Of a DNA stretch of 64,000 nt, positions 16,624-24,803 are shown one piece after another. The DNA comes from Pedobacter miscanthi. GTDB lineage: Bacteria > Bacteroidota > Bacteroidia > Sphingobacteriales > Sphingobacteriaceae. The stretch spans positions 62,001-126,000 of the forward strand of contig NZ_QNQU01000008.1 of the NCBI RefSeq assembly GCF_003315595.1, written 5' to 3'. The notes beneath the pieces were generated by a model. That model did not search any database. It saw only the letters and a list, made by a program, of their open reading frames with translations, and had not been told where the DNA came from. Made by a program: the position numbers and the translations under genes. Every line of letters starts with the position of its first letter. The stretch's first letter is position 1.

Positions 16624-18747
16624 ATGGAAAAACGCATGTTAAAAGAAGATACCGACCGCGTAGATGGCATTTTAAAAGTTACGGGAAAAGCCAAGTATTT
16701 TGCAGAATACGAACTTCCGGGCTTAACTTATGGAGTATTGGTAACCAGTACCATCACTAAAGGAAAAATTACCGGACTCGATACCAAAGCAGCAGAAAAT
16801 GCACCTGGCGTTATTGCTGTGGTTTCGCATTTAAACAAACCATCGGCAACTGCTTACGAGCAGGAAGGTGGTCCGCAGATGAAGATATTTTATACTGATA
16901 AAATCTTTTATAACGGACAGCCAATTGCCATTGTGGTAGCTAATACCTTCGAAAGGGCTACTTATGCTGCTTCGCTGGTAAAAGCAACTTATGCGAAAGA
17001 AGAATTTAATACTGATTTTGCAAAGGCTTTAAAAGATCCAAAGGCAAAAAAATTGCAAGGGCAGGCCGACTATAAACGCGGTATTGAAAATGCCTACAAA
17101 ACGGCTGAGGTAAAACTCGAAGAACGATATTTTTTGCCAATTGAAACGCATAATCCGATGGAACTGCACGGTATAATTGCTGATTGGCGTCCTAACAACC
17201 AGGTTACCGTTTATGCCAAAACACAGGGTGTAAAAGCTACGCAGGGCACCATTGCCAATGTTTTTAAAATCCCGATGGAAAATATTCAGGTGAATTCGGA
17301 GTTTGTGGGTGGTGGTTTTGGTATGGCTTTGCGTACATGGCCGCTCGAAATTGCAACCGTAATGGCTTCGAAACATATTGGCAAACCCGTAAAAGTGGTA
17401 ATTACCAGGGCACAGATGTTTACGATGGTAGGTAACCGGCCTGCGGCTATCCAAACCATTGGTTTGGGGGCGGATAAAGACGGTAAATTAACGGGTATTA
17501 CACACCGGGCTTATGGCGAAACTTCTACATACGAGAACTTTACCGAAGGTGTGGTGAATATGGCGAAATTTATGTATCAATGTGACAATGTAAATACTTC
17601 TTATGCTATTGTTCCAGTTGATTTGGGGGTACCGATCTGGATGCGTGGTCCGGGCGAAGCAACAGGCGCTTTTGCTTTAGAAAGTGCCATCGATGAAATG
17701 GCACATGCACTGGATATGGATCCGCTTGATTTCAGGATTAAAAACGACCCTGAAACCGACCAGCAGAAGAATAAACCCTTTTCAAGCAAAAACATTAAAG
17801 AAGCTTATAAACTGGGTGCAGAAAAAATAGGCTGGAGCAACCGTAAAAATAAACCGGGCAGTTTGGTTGAAGGACCATGGCAAACGGGTTACGGCGTAAG
17901 TGTCGGGGTATTTAATGCCAACAGGGGTAAGGCCAGCGTTAAAGGCATATTAAAGGCTGATGGATCTTTGCTGTTACAAAGTGCAACAAGTGATATTGGA
18001 CCCGGAACAGGTACAGGAATGACTTTAATTGCCAATAAATTAATGAAGATTCCTGTAAATAAAATTACGTTTGAACTGGGCGATTCTTCCTTACCTCCTG
18101 CGCCAAGTCAGGGAGGATCAGCTACCTTATCTACTGTCGGGTCAGCTGTAAATGATGTTTGTGTGGCTTTGAAATCAGCCATTGCCGAGCTGGCAGCCAA
18201 TTCGAATATGGATGCCACGGCTAATTTTGTGGAGGTATTGAAAAAAAACAACCTGCCGCAAATAGAAGTAACCAAAGAAAGTCAGAGCGGTAAAGAAAAG
18301 GATAATTATTCGATGTATTCCTTTTCCATCCATTTTGTGCAGGTAAAAGTTCATGCTTTAACCGGTGTGGTAAAAGTGAGTAAAATCGTATCAGTAGGCG
18401 ATTCAGGGACTATCGTGAGTCCGAAAACGGCCCGGAGTCAGATGCTGGGTGGCGCTGTTGGCGGTATAGGTATGGCTTTAACAGAAGAATCTATTATTGA
18501 TCACCGTTACGGAAGGTATATCAACAACAACTTTGCCGATTACCATGTTCCGGTAAATGCCGATGTTCCAGAAATTGATGTTAATTTTATTAATAAACCC
18601 GACCCTTATATCAACCCGATGGGCGCAAAAGGAATGGGCGAAATTGCGTTGATCGGCTTTTCGGCAGCAGTAGCCAATGCGGTTTTTAACGCAACAGGAA
18701 AAAGAATCAGAACCTTGCCGATTACGCCTGATAAGGTATTGGCTTAG
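16624..18747 (+). CDS. paoC: Aldehyde oxidoreductase molybdopterin subunit (PaoC/YagR type)
   Basis: The 707-residue catalytic subunit binds the Mo-pterin cofactor and oxidises aldehydes to acids. It starts DTDRVDGILKVTGKAKYFAE, has GGGFGMALRTWPLE near 227, MRGPGEATGAFALESAIDEM near 340, and ends with NPMGAKGMGEIALIGFSAA, where the Glu near 673 is the catalytic base of the family. It follows paoB by 2 bases. The dedicated insertion chaperone (PaoD/XdhC type) is not in this cluster, unlike E. coli, so cofactor insertion must rely on a gene elsewhere. A 33-nt hairpin starts 8 bases after the stop. Confidence 0.93.
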   Translation: MEKRMLKEDTDRVDGILKVTGKAKYFAEYELPGLTYGVLVTSTITKGKITGLDTKAAENAPGVIAVVSHLNKPSATAYEQEGGPQMKIFYTDKIFYNGQPIAIVVANTFERATYAASLVKATYAKEEFNTDFAKALKDPKAKKLQGQADYKRGIENAYKTAEVKLEERYFLPIETHNPMELHGIIADWRPNNQVTVYAKTQGVKATQGTIANVFKIPMENIQVNSEFVGGGFGMALRTWPLEIATVMASKHIGKPVKVVITRAQMFTMVGNRPAAIQTIGLGADKDGKLTGITHRAYGETSTYENFTEGVVNMAKFMYQCDNVNTSYAIVPVDLGVPIWMRGPGEATGAFALESAIDEMAHALDMDPLDFRIKNDPETDQQKNKPFSSKNIKEAYKLGAEKIGWSNRKNKPGSLVEGPWQTGYGVSVGVFNANRGKASVKGILKADGSLLLQSATSDIGPGTGTGMTLIANKLMKIPVNKITFELGDSSLPPAPSQGGSATLSTVGSAVNDVCVALKSAIAELAANSNMDATANFVEVLKKNNLPQIEVTKESQSGKEKDNYSMYSFSIHFVQVKVHALTGVVKVSKIVSVGDSGTIVSPKTARSQMLGGAVGGIGMALTEESIIDHRYGRYINNNFADYHVPVNADVPEIDVNFINKPDPYINPMGAKGMGEIALIGFSAAVANAVFNATGKRIRTLPITPDKVLA

Positions 18748-18755
18748 TTTAGTTC

Positions 18756-18788
18756 AGACCTCGCAGGTTTTCGAAACCTGCGAGGTCT
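18756..18788. repeat. 33-nt perfect palindrome after paoC
   Basis: AGACCTCGCAGGTTT, loop TCG, AAACCTGCGAGGTCT: 15-bp arms. It begins 8 bases after the paoC stop and probably acts as a terminator or mRNA 3' end. Same length and design as copies at 19039, 20214 and 46029. Confidence 0.85.
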
Positions 18789-19163
18789 TAATTTTAAGCG
18801 GGAGGTTTGCGTTAGGGATTGTAAGGGTTTAGTGCCGATTTTTTATCGGTACCGTAGCGAAGCGCAGCCCTGAAAAGCCCGACCCTTGCGTAGCTTGGGT
18901 AACGCCCATATCATCGTACCGATTTGTAATCGGGATGTATGGAAAAAGCAATTTATCGCGGTAAGAAATCTATTTTATGTGCATTATAAATGCACCTTTC
19001 GATAATCCTCGTTACAAATGAGGACTATAAATTAGTTTAGACCTATCAGGTTTTAAAAACCTGATAGGTCTGCAATTGCAACTAGATGGCACCTGCCGAA
19101 ATGAACCCGCGCTGACAAAGCATAATACTTAATCTTCTAGCTTTGAACAAAATTTAAATATAT
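18789..19163. other. Intergenic spacer rich in small hairpins
   Basis: No gene. It contains CCGATTTTTTATCGG (about 18836), GTACCGATTTG then TAATCGGGA (about 18915), GTGCATT-ATA-AATGCAC (about 18978) and a second 33-nt palindrome (19039-19071). The 30 bases before the alcohol dehydrogenase start are AT-rich and presumably hold its promoter. Confidence 0.5.
19039..19071. repeat. 33-nt perfect palindrome, variant stem
   Basis: AGACCTATCAGGTTTT, one central A, AAAACCTGATAGGTCT. Relative to the copy at 46029 the stem bases CGC/GCG are replaced by TAT/ATA on both arms, so the changes are compensatory. Confidence 0.85.
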
Positions 19164-20210
19164 ATGATAGCTGCAAAAGGATACGCTGTTCACAGCCAAA
19201 CCGATAAATTGGCTCCATGGAATTTCGATAGAAGAAACGTGGGACCGAAAGATGTATTAATTGAAATTTTATTTAGCGGCATTTGCCATTCTGATATCCA
19301 TCAGGTAAGGAGCGAATGGGGACCAGCAAGATACCCGATGGTGCCGGGACACGAGATTGTTGGACGCATTACCGAAGTAGGATCGGAGGTTACGAAATTT
19401 AAAGTGGGCGAATTGGCAGGTATTGGCTGTATGGTTGATAGCTGTAAAGAATGCCCAACCTGCAAAGGTGGTCAGCAGCAGTTTTGCGAAAAAGGCGAAA
19501 CCGTTTGGACATACAATAGTGTAGAGCGTGATAAAACCACACCAACTTATGGCGGTTATTCGAACAAAATTGTTTGTACGGAAGAATTTGTGGTACATGT
19601 TTCTGATAAATTGCCTTTGGCTGGTGTTGCACCTTTATTGTGTGCCGGTATTACCACTTATTCGCCGATTAAACGTTGGGGGATAACGAAAGGACATAAA
19701 GTTGCGGTGTTAGGTTTGGGTGGATTAGGCCACATGGCGGTTAAATTTGCTGTTGCCTTTGGTGCCGAAGTAACGGTTTTAAGTACCTCTCCATCAAAAG
19801 AAGCCGATGCTAAAAATTTAGGCGCGCATAACTTTGTGATTACCAAAGACCCTGAGCAGTTAAGAATATATGCCAAACATTTCGATTTTATTATCGATTC
19901 GGTATCGGCACCGCACGATTATGAAATGTATTTCAAATTATTAAATGTAAATGGTGTACATATCTGTGTGGGGATACCTGCAGAGCCGATAAAATTCCCA
20001 GGCTCGGGTTTAATGCATGGTAACCGTGTTTTAACAGCTTCGAGCATTGGCGGGATAGAAGAAACACAGGAAATGCTTGATTTCTGTGCCGCGCACGATA
20101 TTGTTTCGGACGTAGAGGTGATTAACATCAACTATGTAAATGAAGCTTACGAACGCGTATTGAACAGTGATGTAAAATACCGTTTCGTAATTGATATGGA
20201 TACGATATAG
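19164..20210 (+). CDS. NAD(P)-dependent zinc alcohol dehydrogenase (YahK/CAD-like)
   Basis: 348-residue medium-chain dehydrogenase that interconverts aldehydes and primary alcohols. Catalytic zinc ligands C41 (GICHSD) and H63 (GHE); structural zinc C94, C97, C100, C108; Rossmann motif GLGGLGHMAV near 185. The sequence fits the cinnamyl-alcohol-dehydrogenase-like group typified by YahK, usually NADPH-dependent. It lies downstream of paoABC but 416 bases away with hairpins between, so it is probably separate; both act on aldehydes. A 33-nt hairpin and a strong bidirectional terminator follow. Confidence 0.92.
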   Translation: MIAAKGYAVHSQTDKLAPWNFDRRNVGPKDVLIEILFSGICHSDIHQVRSEWGPARYPMVPGHEIVGRITEVGSEVTKFKVGELAGIGCMVDSCKECPTCKGGQQQFCEKGETVWTYNSVERDKTTPTYGGYSNKIVCTEEFVVHVSDKLPLAGVAPLLCAGITTYSPIKRWGITKGHKVAVLGLGGLGHMAVKFAVAFGAEVTVLSTSPSKEADAKNLGAHNFVITKDPEQLRIYAKHFDFIIDSVSAPHDYEMYFKLLNVNGVHICVGIPAEPIKFPGSGLMHGNRVLTASSIGGIEETQEMLDFCAAHDIVSDVEVININYVNEAYERVLNSDVKYRFVIDMDTI

Positions 20211-20213
20211 TTT

Positions 20214-20246
20214 AGAGAAGTCAAGTTTTTAAAACTTTACTTCTCT
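20214..20246. repeat. 33-nt palindrome after the alcohol dehydrogenase gene
   Basis: AGAGAAGTCAAGTTTT, central T, AAAACTTTACTTCTCT: 16-base arms with one mismatch. It starts 3 bases after the stop codon. Sequence of the outer stem differs from the other 33-nt copies but size, AGA/TCT ends and AAGTTTT-AAAAC core are the same. Confidence 0.7.
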
Positions 20247-20256
20247 GTTCTTCAAC

Positions 20257-20294
20257 AAAAAAGCGTCCCGATTTAAAATCGGGACGCTTTTTTT
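20257..20294. terminator. Bidirectional terminator between ADH and subtilase genes
   Basis: GCGTCCCGATTT, A, AAATCGGGACGC is a perfect 12-bp stem flanked by six A and seven T, so it terminates in either direction for the two convergent genes. Confidence 0.92.
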
Positions 20295-20313
20295 GTTATT
20301 TCATTTATAAGGT

Positions 20314-20413
20314 CGTTATCTCGACTTAAACGTAGTGGAATGGAGAGATCTATCTCGAGACAGATTTAGCTTCGCTGAGCACTCCGTGGTTCTCGACTAT
20401 GCTCGAAATGACG
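20314..20413. repeat. CGTCATyTCGA palindromic element, 100 bp
   Basis: It starts CGTTATCTCGACTTAAACG, has TCTATCTCGAGACAGATT in the centre and ends CTATGCTCGAAATGACG. In the convergent spacer between ADH and subtilase; ends 13 bases from the subtilase stop. Confidence 0.8.
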
Positions 20414-20425
20414 AATTGCAATAAT

Positions 20426-22021
20426 TTATTTATAAGTAGCTGCCAATTTCAATGCGTTATAGGCATTTACAATTCCGCCGCTGATACAAAGATCAGAGAA
20501 AGGAACGGAAACTTTTTCTGCACTTGGTTCCTCACCTTTAGCGTACTCTACATTATGGTTAACTTTGGTAACCGACTTTACGATAATTTCTTTTACCTGC
20601 GCAGCAGTTAATTTTGGATAGTAAGAACGGATCAATCCGGCTAAACCAGCCACAACAGGAGAGGCCATACTGGTACCATCAAGGTTTTTGTATTTAGAAT
20701 CCGGTACGGTGGAGTAGATCTGTACACCCGGAGCAAAAACGTCTACCTGTGTTTTTCCAAAGTTAGAAAAACTTGCTTTAAGTGTTTCATCATCTTTCGG
20801 ACCAGAAGCACCAACCGTAATCCATGATGCAATGGTTTTTGCATCTAAATCTTTATGATTAGGAAAGTTGTTTTCTACATCAATATTTTTGTTTTCGTTA
20901 CCGGCAGCCTGTACAATTAATACATCTTTTGAAGCTGCATATTTCATTGCTTCGTTAACAATTTCTTTGTTCCAGCTGTAAGCTTTACCAAAACTCATGT
21001 TGATGACTTTTGCACCATTATCAACCGCATAACGGATCGAATTAGCCACATCTTTATCCCTTTCATCACCATTTGGCGTACAACGCACACCCATAATGAC
21101 CACATTGTCGGCTACGCCTAAAATACCAAGTTTGTTGGTTCTGTCGGCAGCAATAATACCCGCTACGTGTGTGCCGTGCATAGCATCGGGACCCTTAACA
21201 TCGTTATTACCGTAAAATTTCTCTTTTACATTGTTCGGATCATCACCAACAATCGAACGCGGATCATAATCAAGATTTAGGTTGTAATTGGCCTGACGGG
21301 TGTAATAATCCAGTCCTTCTACAATCTGGTCTTCGTAAAAATCCTTAAAACTGCCTTTCTCTAATTGTTGAGATAAAACATTCTGGATCCTGCCTTCGAT
21401 CTGAGTAGATGGCTTGAAGTTTTTAAAATCTTCAGCAGTTGGATTTTCCTTGCCGATTTTCTTTACTACAGCATCTAAAGCAGCTTTAAATCCGGTTATA
21501 CCGGCAAGATTTTCCTTAGCCTCGGCCAATTGTTTTTCTAAATCAGCACGTTCTGCTTTAAAAGTTTCCCAGTCTTTTTTGTCTTTTTCGGTAACGTTCG
21601 CATCAGTAGTATTGGCAAAACGTTCCTGATCGCGGCGCACTAAACGCGTTAATTCCAATGTTTCGAAATTTACAGATTCTTTTGCACCACCGATAAAATT
21701 CCATCCGTTAATATCATCGATGTAGCCATTTTTGTCATCATCTTTACCATTGCCCGCAACCTCTTTGGTATTTACCCACATGATGCGTTTCAGGTCTTCG
21801 TGATTGGCTTCTACACCGCCATCATTAACAGCAACGATTACTTTAACTGATTTTTTGCCTTTTAAAAGTTCTTTATATGCTTTCTCGGTACTGATACCGA
21901 ACGTAGTGTCGCTTTTAAGATCAAGATTTTGCCAATTGGCTTTTTGCGCGTTTACTAAAGTTGGTACTGTACTTACGAGCGCTAAACTGAAAAGCGTTCT
22001 GAAAATTCTACTCTTATTCAT
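20426..22021 (-). CDS. Secreted S8-family serine peptidase (subtilase)
   Basis: 531 residues with a signal peptide ending near residue 25 (LVNAQ). The catalytic triad is D67 (VAVNDGGVE), His near 284 (MHGTHVAGI) and Ser near 450 (LDGTSMASPVVAG). Two points are unusual. The Asp motif reads D-G-G-V where most subtilases have D-S/T-G-V. An insertion of more than 150 residues, rich in charged coiled-coil-like sequence, separates Asp from His. There is no separate inhibitor-like propeptide and no sorting domain, so it is probably periplasmic. Target proteins unknown. Confidence 0.9.
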   Translation of the reverse strand: MNKSRIFRTLFSLALVSTVPTLVNAQKANWQNLDLKSDTTFGISTEKAYKELLKGKKSVKVIVAVNDGGVEANHEDLKRIMWVNTKEVAGNGKDDDKNGYIDDINGWNFIGGAKESVNFETLELTRLVRRDQERFANTTDANVTEKDKKDWETFKAERADLEKQLAEAKENLAGITGFKAALDAVVKKIGKENPTAEDFKNFKPSTQIEGRIQNVLSQQLEKGSFKDFYEDQIVEGLDYYTRQANYNLNLDYDPRSIVGDDPNNVKEKFYGNNDVKGPDAMHGTHVAGIIAADRTNKLGILGVADNVVIMGVRCTPNGDERDKDVANSIRYAVDNGAKVINMSFGKAYSWNKEIVNEAMKYAASKDVLIVQAAGNENKNIDVENNFPNHKDLDAKTIASWITVGASGPKDDETLKASFSNFGKTQVDVFAPGVQIYSTVPDSKYKNLDGTSMASPVVAGLAGLIRSYYPKLTAAQVKEIIVKSVTKVNHNVEYAKGEEPSAEKVSVPFSDLCISGGIVNAYNALKLAATYK

Positions 22022-22133
22022 TTATTTATTTTTGTATTAAACGCGGAAAGTTAATTTTAATTTTTTTATTGAAAGAAAATGTAACAAAAATTAATGGTTT
22101 TGGCATATTTTGTCGTTGGATCAAATAAGAAGT

Positions 22134-22217
22134 CGTCATCTCGTCCGTAGCATCGCGGAGCGGAGAGATCTATCTAGACAGATTTCTCGACTTCGCTGCA
22201 CTCCGCTCGAAATGACG
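22134..22217. repeat. CGTCATyTCGA palindromic element, 84 bp
   Basis: It starts CGTCATCTCGTCCGTAGC, has AGATCTATCTAGACAGATTT in the centre and ends CACTCCGCTCGAAATGACG. It lies upstream of the subtilase gene and after the DUF4142 gene on the same strand. Confidence 0.8.
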
Positions 22218-22244
22218 ACCGATTGTTATTAACAATGAATAAAC

Positions 22245-22840
22245 CTATTTCAAACCAGCTACAATCTTTTTTGCCATTTCATCATGCGATTCGATTACTT
22301 TCAGCGTATTACCAGCCCACTCTTTTATACTTTGGTCGCGGTTTTCAGTCCCTGTTTTAAAAAGTGCTACCGTTTTATCATGATCGGTAACCATCATATC
22401 CATATAATGTTTATCAAACGCTGCGCCGGTCATTTTTTTCATTTCATCCAGATGGATTTGCTGATCGGCAGGTAAAGCATCTGGCGTAATTACTTTTTTA
22501 CTTTGGGCTATGCTTTTAATTCGGTGTTGGCTTTGGTATGATCGGCCAGCATTTTGGCTGCAAAATCTTTTACTTTGGTACTTTTTGCATTTTTTGCCGC
22601 AATTTTTGCTGCTTCAACTTCCATGATACCGCCAACCGCTGCTTTTCTTACAAAAGTAGCACCAGCTTCGTCAATGCCCGATTCGGTACTTTCGGCACCG
22701 GTAACATGGTTGCCATTTACCATATTGGTATCGCCCGAAACACTGTCTTTCATCGTCGACGATTTTTTATCGGCAGTTTGGCAGGCCTCGAATGAAAGTG
22801 CTAATGCAAAAGCTGTAGACAATAAGAATATTTTTTTCAT
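22245..22840 (-). pseudogene. DUF4142 lipoprotein, split by a one-base frameshift
   Basis: Two open frames on the minus strand make up one DUF4142 protein. The first (22508-22840) has a lipoprotein signal, MKKIFLLSTAFALALSFEAC, then AGATFVRKAAVGGIMEVEAA and AAKMLADHTKANTELK. It stops at a TAG. Reading on in the next frame gives IAQSKKVITPDALPADQQIH, LDEMKKMTGAAFDKHYMDMM and so on to the stop at 22245, exactly the expected continuation. One extra A in the run at 22514-22517 would restore the frame. DUF4142 proteins are ferritin-like periplasmic helical proteins of unclear function. It may be a real mutation or a base-calling error. Confidence 0.85.
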
Positions 22841-22899
22841 GTTTTCTCTATATTTTGATGTGTATTGAAAACAAGAAAGCCTAGAAAAGGTTTTTGATC

Positions 22900-23346
22900 T
22901 TATTCAGCAGTTCTGGTGTAAATATCTGGTATCACAATGCCCATTTGCCTGTCCGGATTTTCGATAACCGAAAAACCAAATTGCTCGTATAAGCCATGGG
23001 CATCTAAAGTAGCAAGCTGATAACGGCGCAAGCCCTGCAAATCGGGATGAAAAATCATAAACGACATCAGTTTTTTAGATAAACCCAAACCACGGTAACT
23101 TTCTTTTACATATACATCACAAAGCCAGGCAAAGGTAGCTTTATCCGTTACCCATCGAGCAAAGCCAACCTGTTCGCCATCTTTATAAATACCAAAGCAA
23201 AGCGAGTTTTCAATAGAACGTTTTACCGTATCAAAAGGAATATTCTTCGCCCAATAAGATTCGGTACTTAAATAATGGTGGATGGCCTCAATATCTAAAA
23301 GCTCCTTTTTATCAGAAAATATAAATCCGTTTTCGCTGATCTCCAT
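22900..23346 (-). CDS. GNAT-family N-acetyltransferase
   Basis: 148 residues. The acetyl-CoA motif A is seen in WLCDVYVKESYRGLGLSKKL (about 74-93), preceded by VGFARWVTDKATFA and followed by FHPDLQGLRRYQLATLDAHG and LYEQFGFSV, which are the other GNAT strands. Substrate unknown. Upstream lies a spacer with three CAGTTAACC repeats. Monocistronic. Confidence 0.88.
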   Translation of the reverse strand: MEISENGFIFSDKKELLDIEAIHHYLSTESYWAKNIPFDTVKRSIENSLCFGIYKDGEQVGFARWVTDKATFAWLCDVYVKESYRGLGLSKKLMSFMIFHPDLQGLRRYQLATLDAHGLYEQFGFSVIENPDRQMGIVIPDIYTRTAE

Positions 23347-23434
23347 ATTAATTAATGAGTGAATTTTGAATGATTAATTTGGTGGGCGTTTTAAAAGCAA
23401 ATTGCAGCAATAACTAATTGCTTACGCACTTTGC

Positions 23435-23504
23435 ACAGTTAACCAATTTAACTAACAACCATCCAAAACAGTTAACCGATTAACCAATTTAAACAGTTAA
23501 CCCA
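23435..23504. repeat. Degenerate direct repeats of ACAGTTAACC
   Basis: ACAGTTAACCAATTTA at 23435, ACAGTTAACCGATTAACC at 23468 and ACAGTTAACCCATTAG at 23493, spaced about 33 and 25 bases, between yajQ and the GNAT gene. They may be regulatory or simple-sequence drift. Confidence 0.45.
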
Positions 23505-23996
23505 TTAGTTACGCATGTTAATATATTGCAATGGCTGTCCGAAATCTTCGCCTCTGCATAAACTGATCACTGCCTGTAAATCGTCGATTTTTTTTGCCGT
23601 TACCCTTACCTGATCGTCCATGATGGAAGGTTGTACTTTTAATCCGCTGGCTTTGATCTTTGCCACCACTTTTTTAGCGGCTTCTTTGTCCAATCCTTCT
23701 TTAATGCTGATTTCTTTCCGGATCATATTGCCCGAAGCCTGTTGTTCATCTCCAAAATCCAGACTTTTAGGATCAAGGTTTTGTTTCATCATCCTCGAAA
23801 TAATCGAATCTTCAATGGCTTTTAAACGCATATCATCTTCGGTAACAATGGTAATTACGTTTGCTTTTTTATCCAGATCGATGGTACTTTTCGAGCCGTT
23901 GAAGTCGTAACGGTTAAGGATTTCTTTTTTTGCATTGTTAACCGCATTGTCTAATGTTTGCGCGTCAACTTTACTTACTATATCAAAAGAAGGCAT
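23505..23996 (-). CDS. yajQ: YajQ-family nucleotide-binding protein (DUF520)
   Basis: 163 residues matching the YajQ family end to end: MPSFDIVSKVDAQTLDNAVN, KKEILNRYDFNGSKSTIDLD, and the C-terminal VRVTAKKIDDLQAVISLCRG. It has two ferredoxin-like RNA-recognition folds. Members bind c-di-GMP in some bacteria and nucleic acid in others; which applies here is unknown. Cytoplasmic, monocistronic. Confidence 0.93.
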   Translation of the reverse strand: MPSFDIVSKVDAQTLDNAVNNAKKEILNRYDFNGSKSTIDLDKKANVITIVTEDDMRLKAIEDSIISRMMKQNLDPKSLDFGDEQQASGNMIRKEISIKEGLDKEAAKKVVAKIKASGLKVQPSIMDDQVRVTAKKIDDLQAVISLCRGEDFGQPLQYINMRN

Positions 23997-24072
23997 GGTT
24001 TTAGCTTTAAAGTAAAAAAATAAGTAGATTTAGTAGAAATTAATCTAACCTCACAAAAAAACGAAAAATTAT

Positions 24073-24702
24073 ATGAAAACCACTAAACCAAAGTCTCAAA
24101 AAAAGATCACCAAGAAAGAAGTTAAAAAACAATTGGAGCAGTCTATCTCTGATAAATTCCTGGATGTAATCAAAAGTTTAGGTCATGATGTATCGGAAAT
24201 TAGTACGGAGGTTGGAAAGGCGAGTAAACGTGTGGCTAAAAAACTTACCAAGAAATTTACGATCGTAAAAGCAGATGTTGGACAAAAAATTGATGAATTA
24301 CTGAAAACATCAAAAGAGAAAGCAAAAACGGCTAAAAAACCGGTTGAAAAGACGGTAAGCAAATCGGAAAAGACTGCTAAAAAAGTGGTTAAAAAAGCAG
24401 TTGCCAAGGCCAAACCCGTTGTACAGAGTGTTAAGGTAGCAGCTATAGAAACAGAAGAAAAAGCAGAAAAAGTTTTAGCCAAACCGGCTGCAGCTGCGAA
24501 AAAAGCAGTAACAGAAACAACTACAGTTGCAAAAAAGGCAGTAACTACAGCAACTAAAGCCCCCGCAAAGCCGGCAACAGCAGTTAAAAAAGAAACAACG
24601 CCGGCTACTGAAGTGAAAAAGGCAGAACCAGTTGTTAAAAAAACAGTGGCAAAAGCAACACCTGCAGTTAAGAAAGAGGTTAAAACACCTGTCAAAAAAT
24701 AA
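24073..24702 (+). CDS. Lys/Ala-rich histone H1-like nucleoid protein
   Basis: 209 residues. Residues 1-70 form an amphipathic, more ordered segment (EQSISDKFLDVIKSLGHDVS). The remaining ~140 residues are low-complexity Lys/Ala/Val/Thr repeats (KKAVAKAKP, AKKAVTETTTVAKKAVT, PAVKKEVKTPVKK), resembling eukaryotic H1 tails and bacterial HctA/AlgP-type proteins. It probably binds DNA or another polyanion non-specifically. A polyanion partner is worth noting because ppk1 is the next gene, but a terminator separates them. An overlapping antisense frame is just the complement of this repetitive sequence. Confidence 0.82.
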   Translation: MKTTKPKSQKKITKKEVKKQLEQSISDKFLDVIKSLGHDVSEISTEVGKASKRVAKKLTKKFTIVKADVGQKIDELLKTSKEKAKTAKKPVEKTVSKSEKTAKKVVKKAVAKAKPVVQSVKVAAIETEEKAEKVLAKPAAAAKKAVTETTTVAKKAVTTATKAPAKPATAVKKETTPATEVKKAEPVVKKTVAKATPAVKKEVKTPVKK

Positions 24703-24750
24703 ATTTGTTAACGTTAATACGTAGATGAATTAACATCGATTTAACAAATT
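24702..24750. promoter_or_regulatory. 10-bp inverted repeat in the ppk1 leader
   Basis: AATTTGTTAA (24702-24711) and TTAACAAATT (24741-24750) are perfect inverted repeats 29 bases apart, starting at the stop codon of the preceding gene. With the hairpin at 24768 they fill the 101-base gap before ppk1. Confidence 0.4.
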
Positions 24751-24767
24751 AATATGCAGATTTGAGC

Positions 24768-24800
24768 ATCCCTGTTTTCGGCAGGGATTTTTTATTTTTT
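24768..24800 (+). terminator. Terminator-like hairpin directly before ppk1
   Basis: ATCCCTG, loop TTTTCGG, CAGGGAT, then a T-rich tract running to the base before TAG-ATG of ppk1. It terminates the histone-like gene; its position abutting the ppk1 start also allows an attenuator role. Confidence 0.75.
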
Positions 24801-24803
24801 TAG

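Noticed and set aside
22508..22520. Programmed -1 frameshift in the DUF4142 gene
   Set aside because: The sequence TTAAAAG is not a canonical X-XXY-YYZ heptamer and no stimulatory structure is evident; a simple one-base loss explains it better.
24183..24695. A 170-residue open frame antisense to the histone-like gene
   Set aside because: It is the complement of a repetitive Lys/Ala coding region; composition (Thr/Ala/Phe/Val repeats) is an artefact and no start context or family signature is present.
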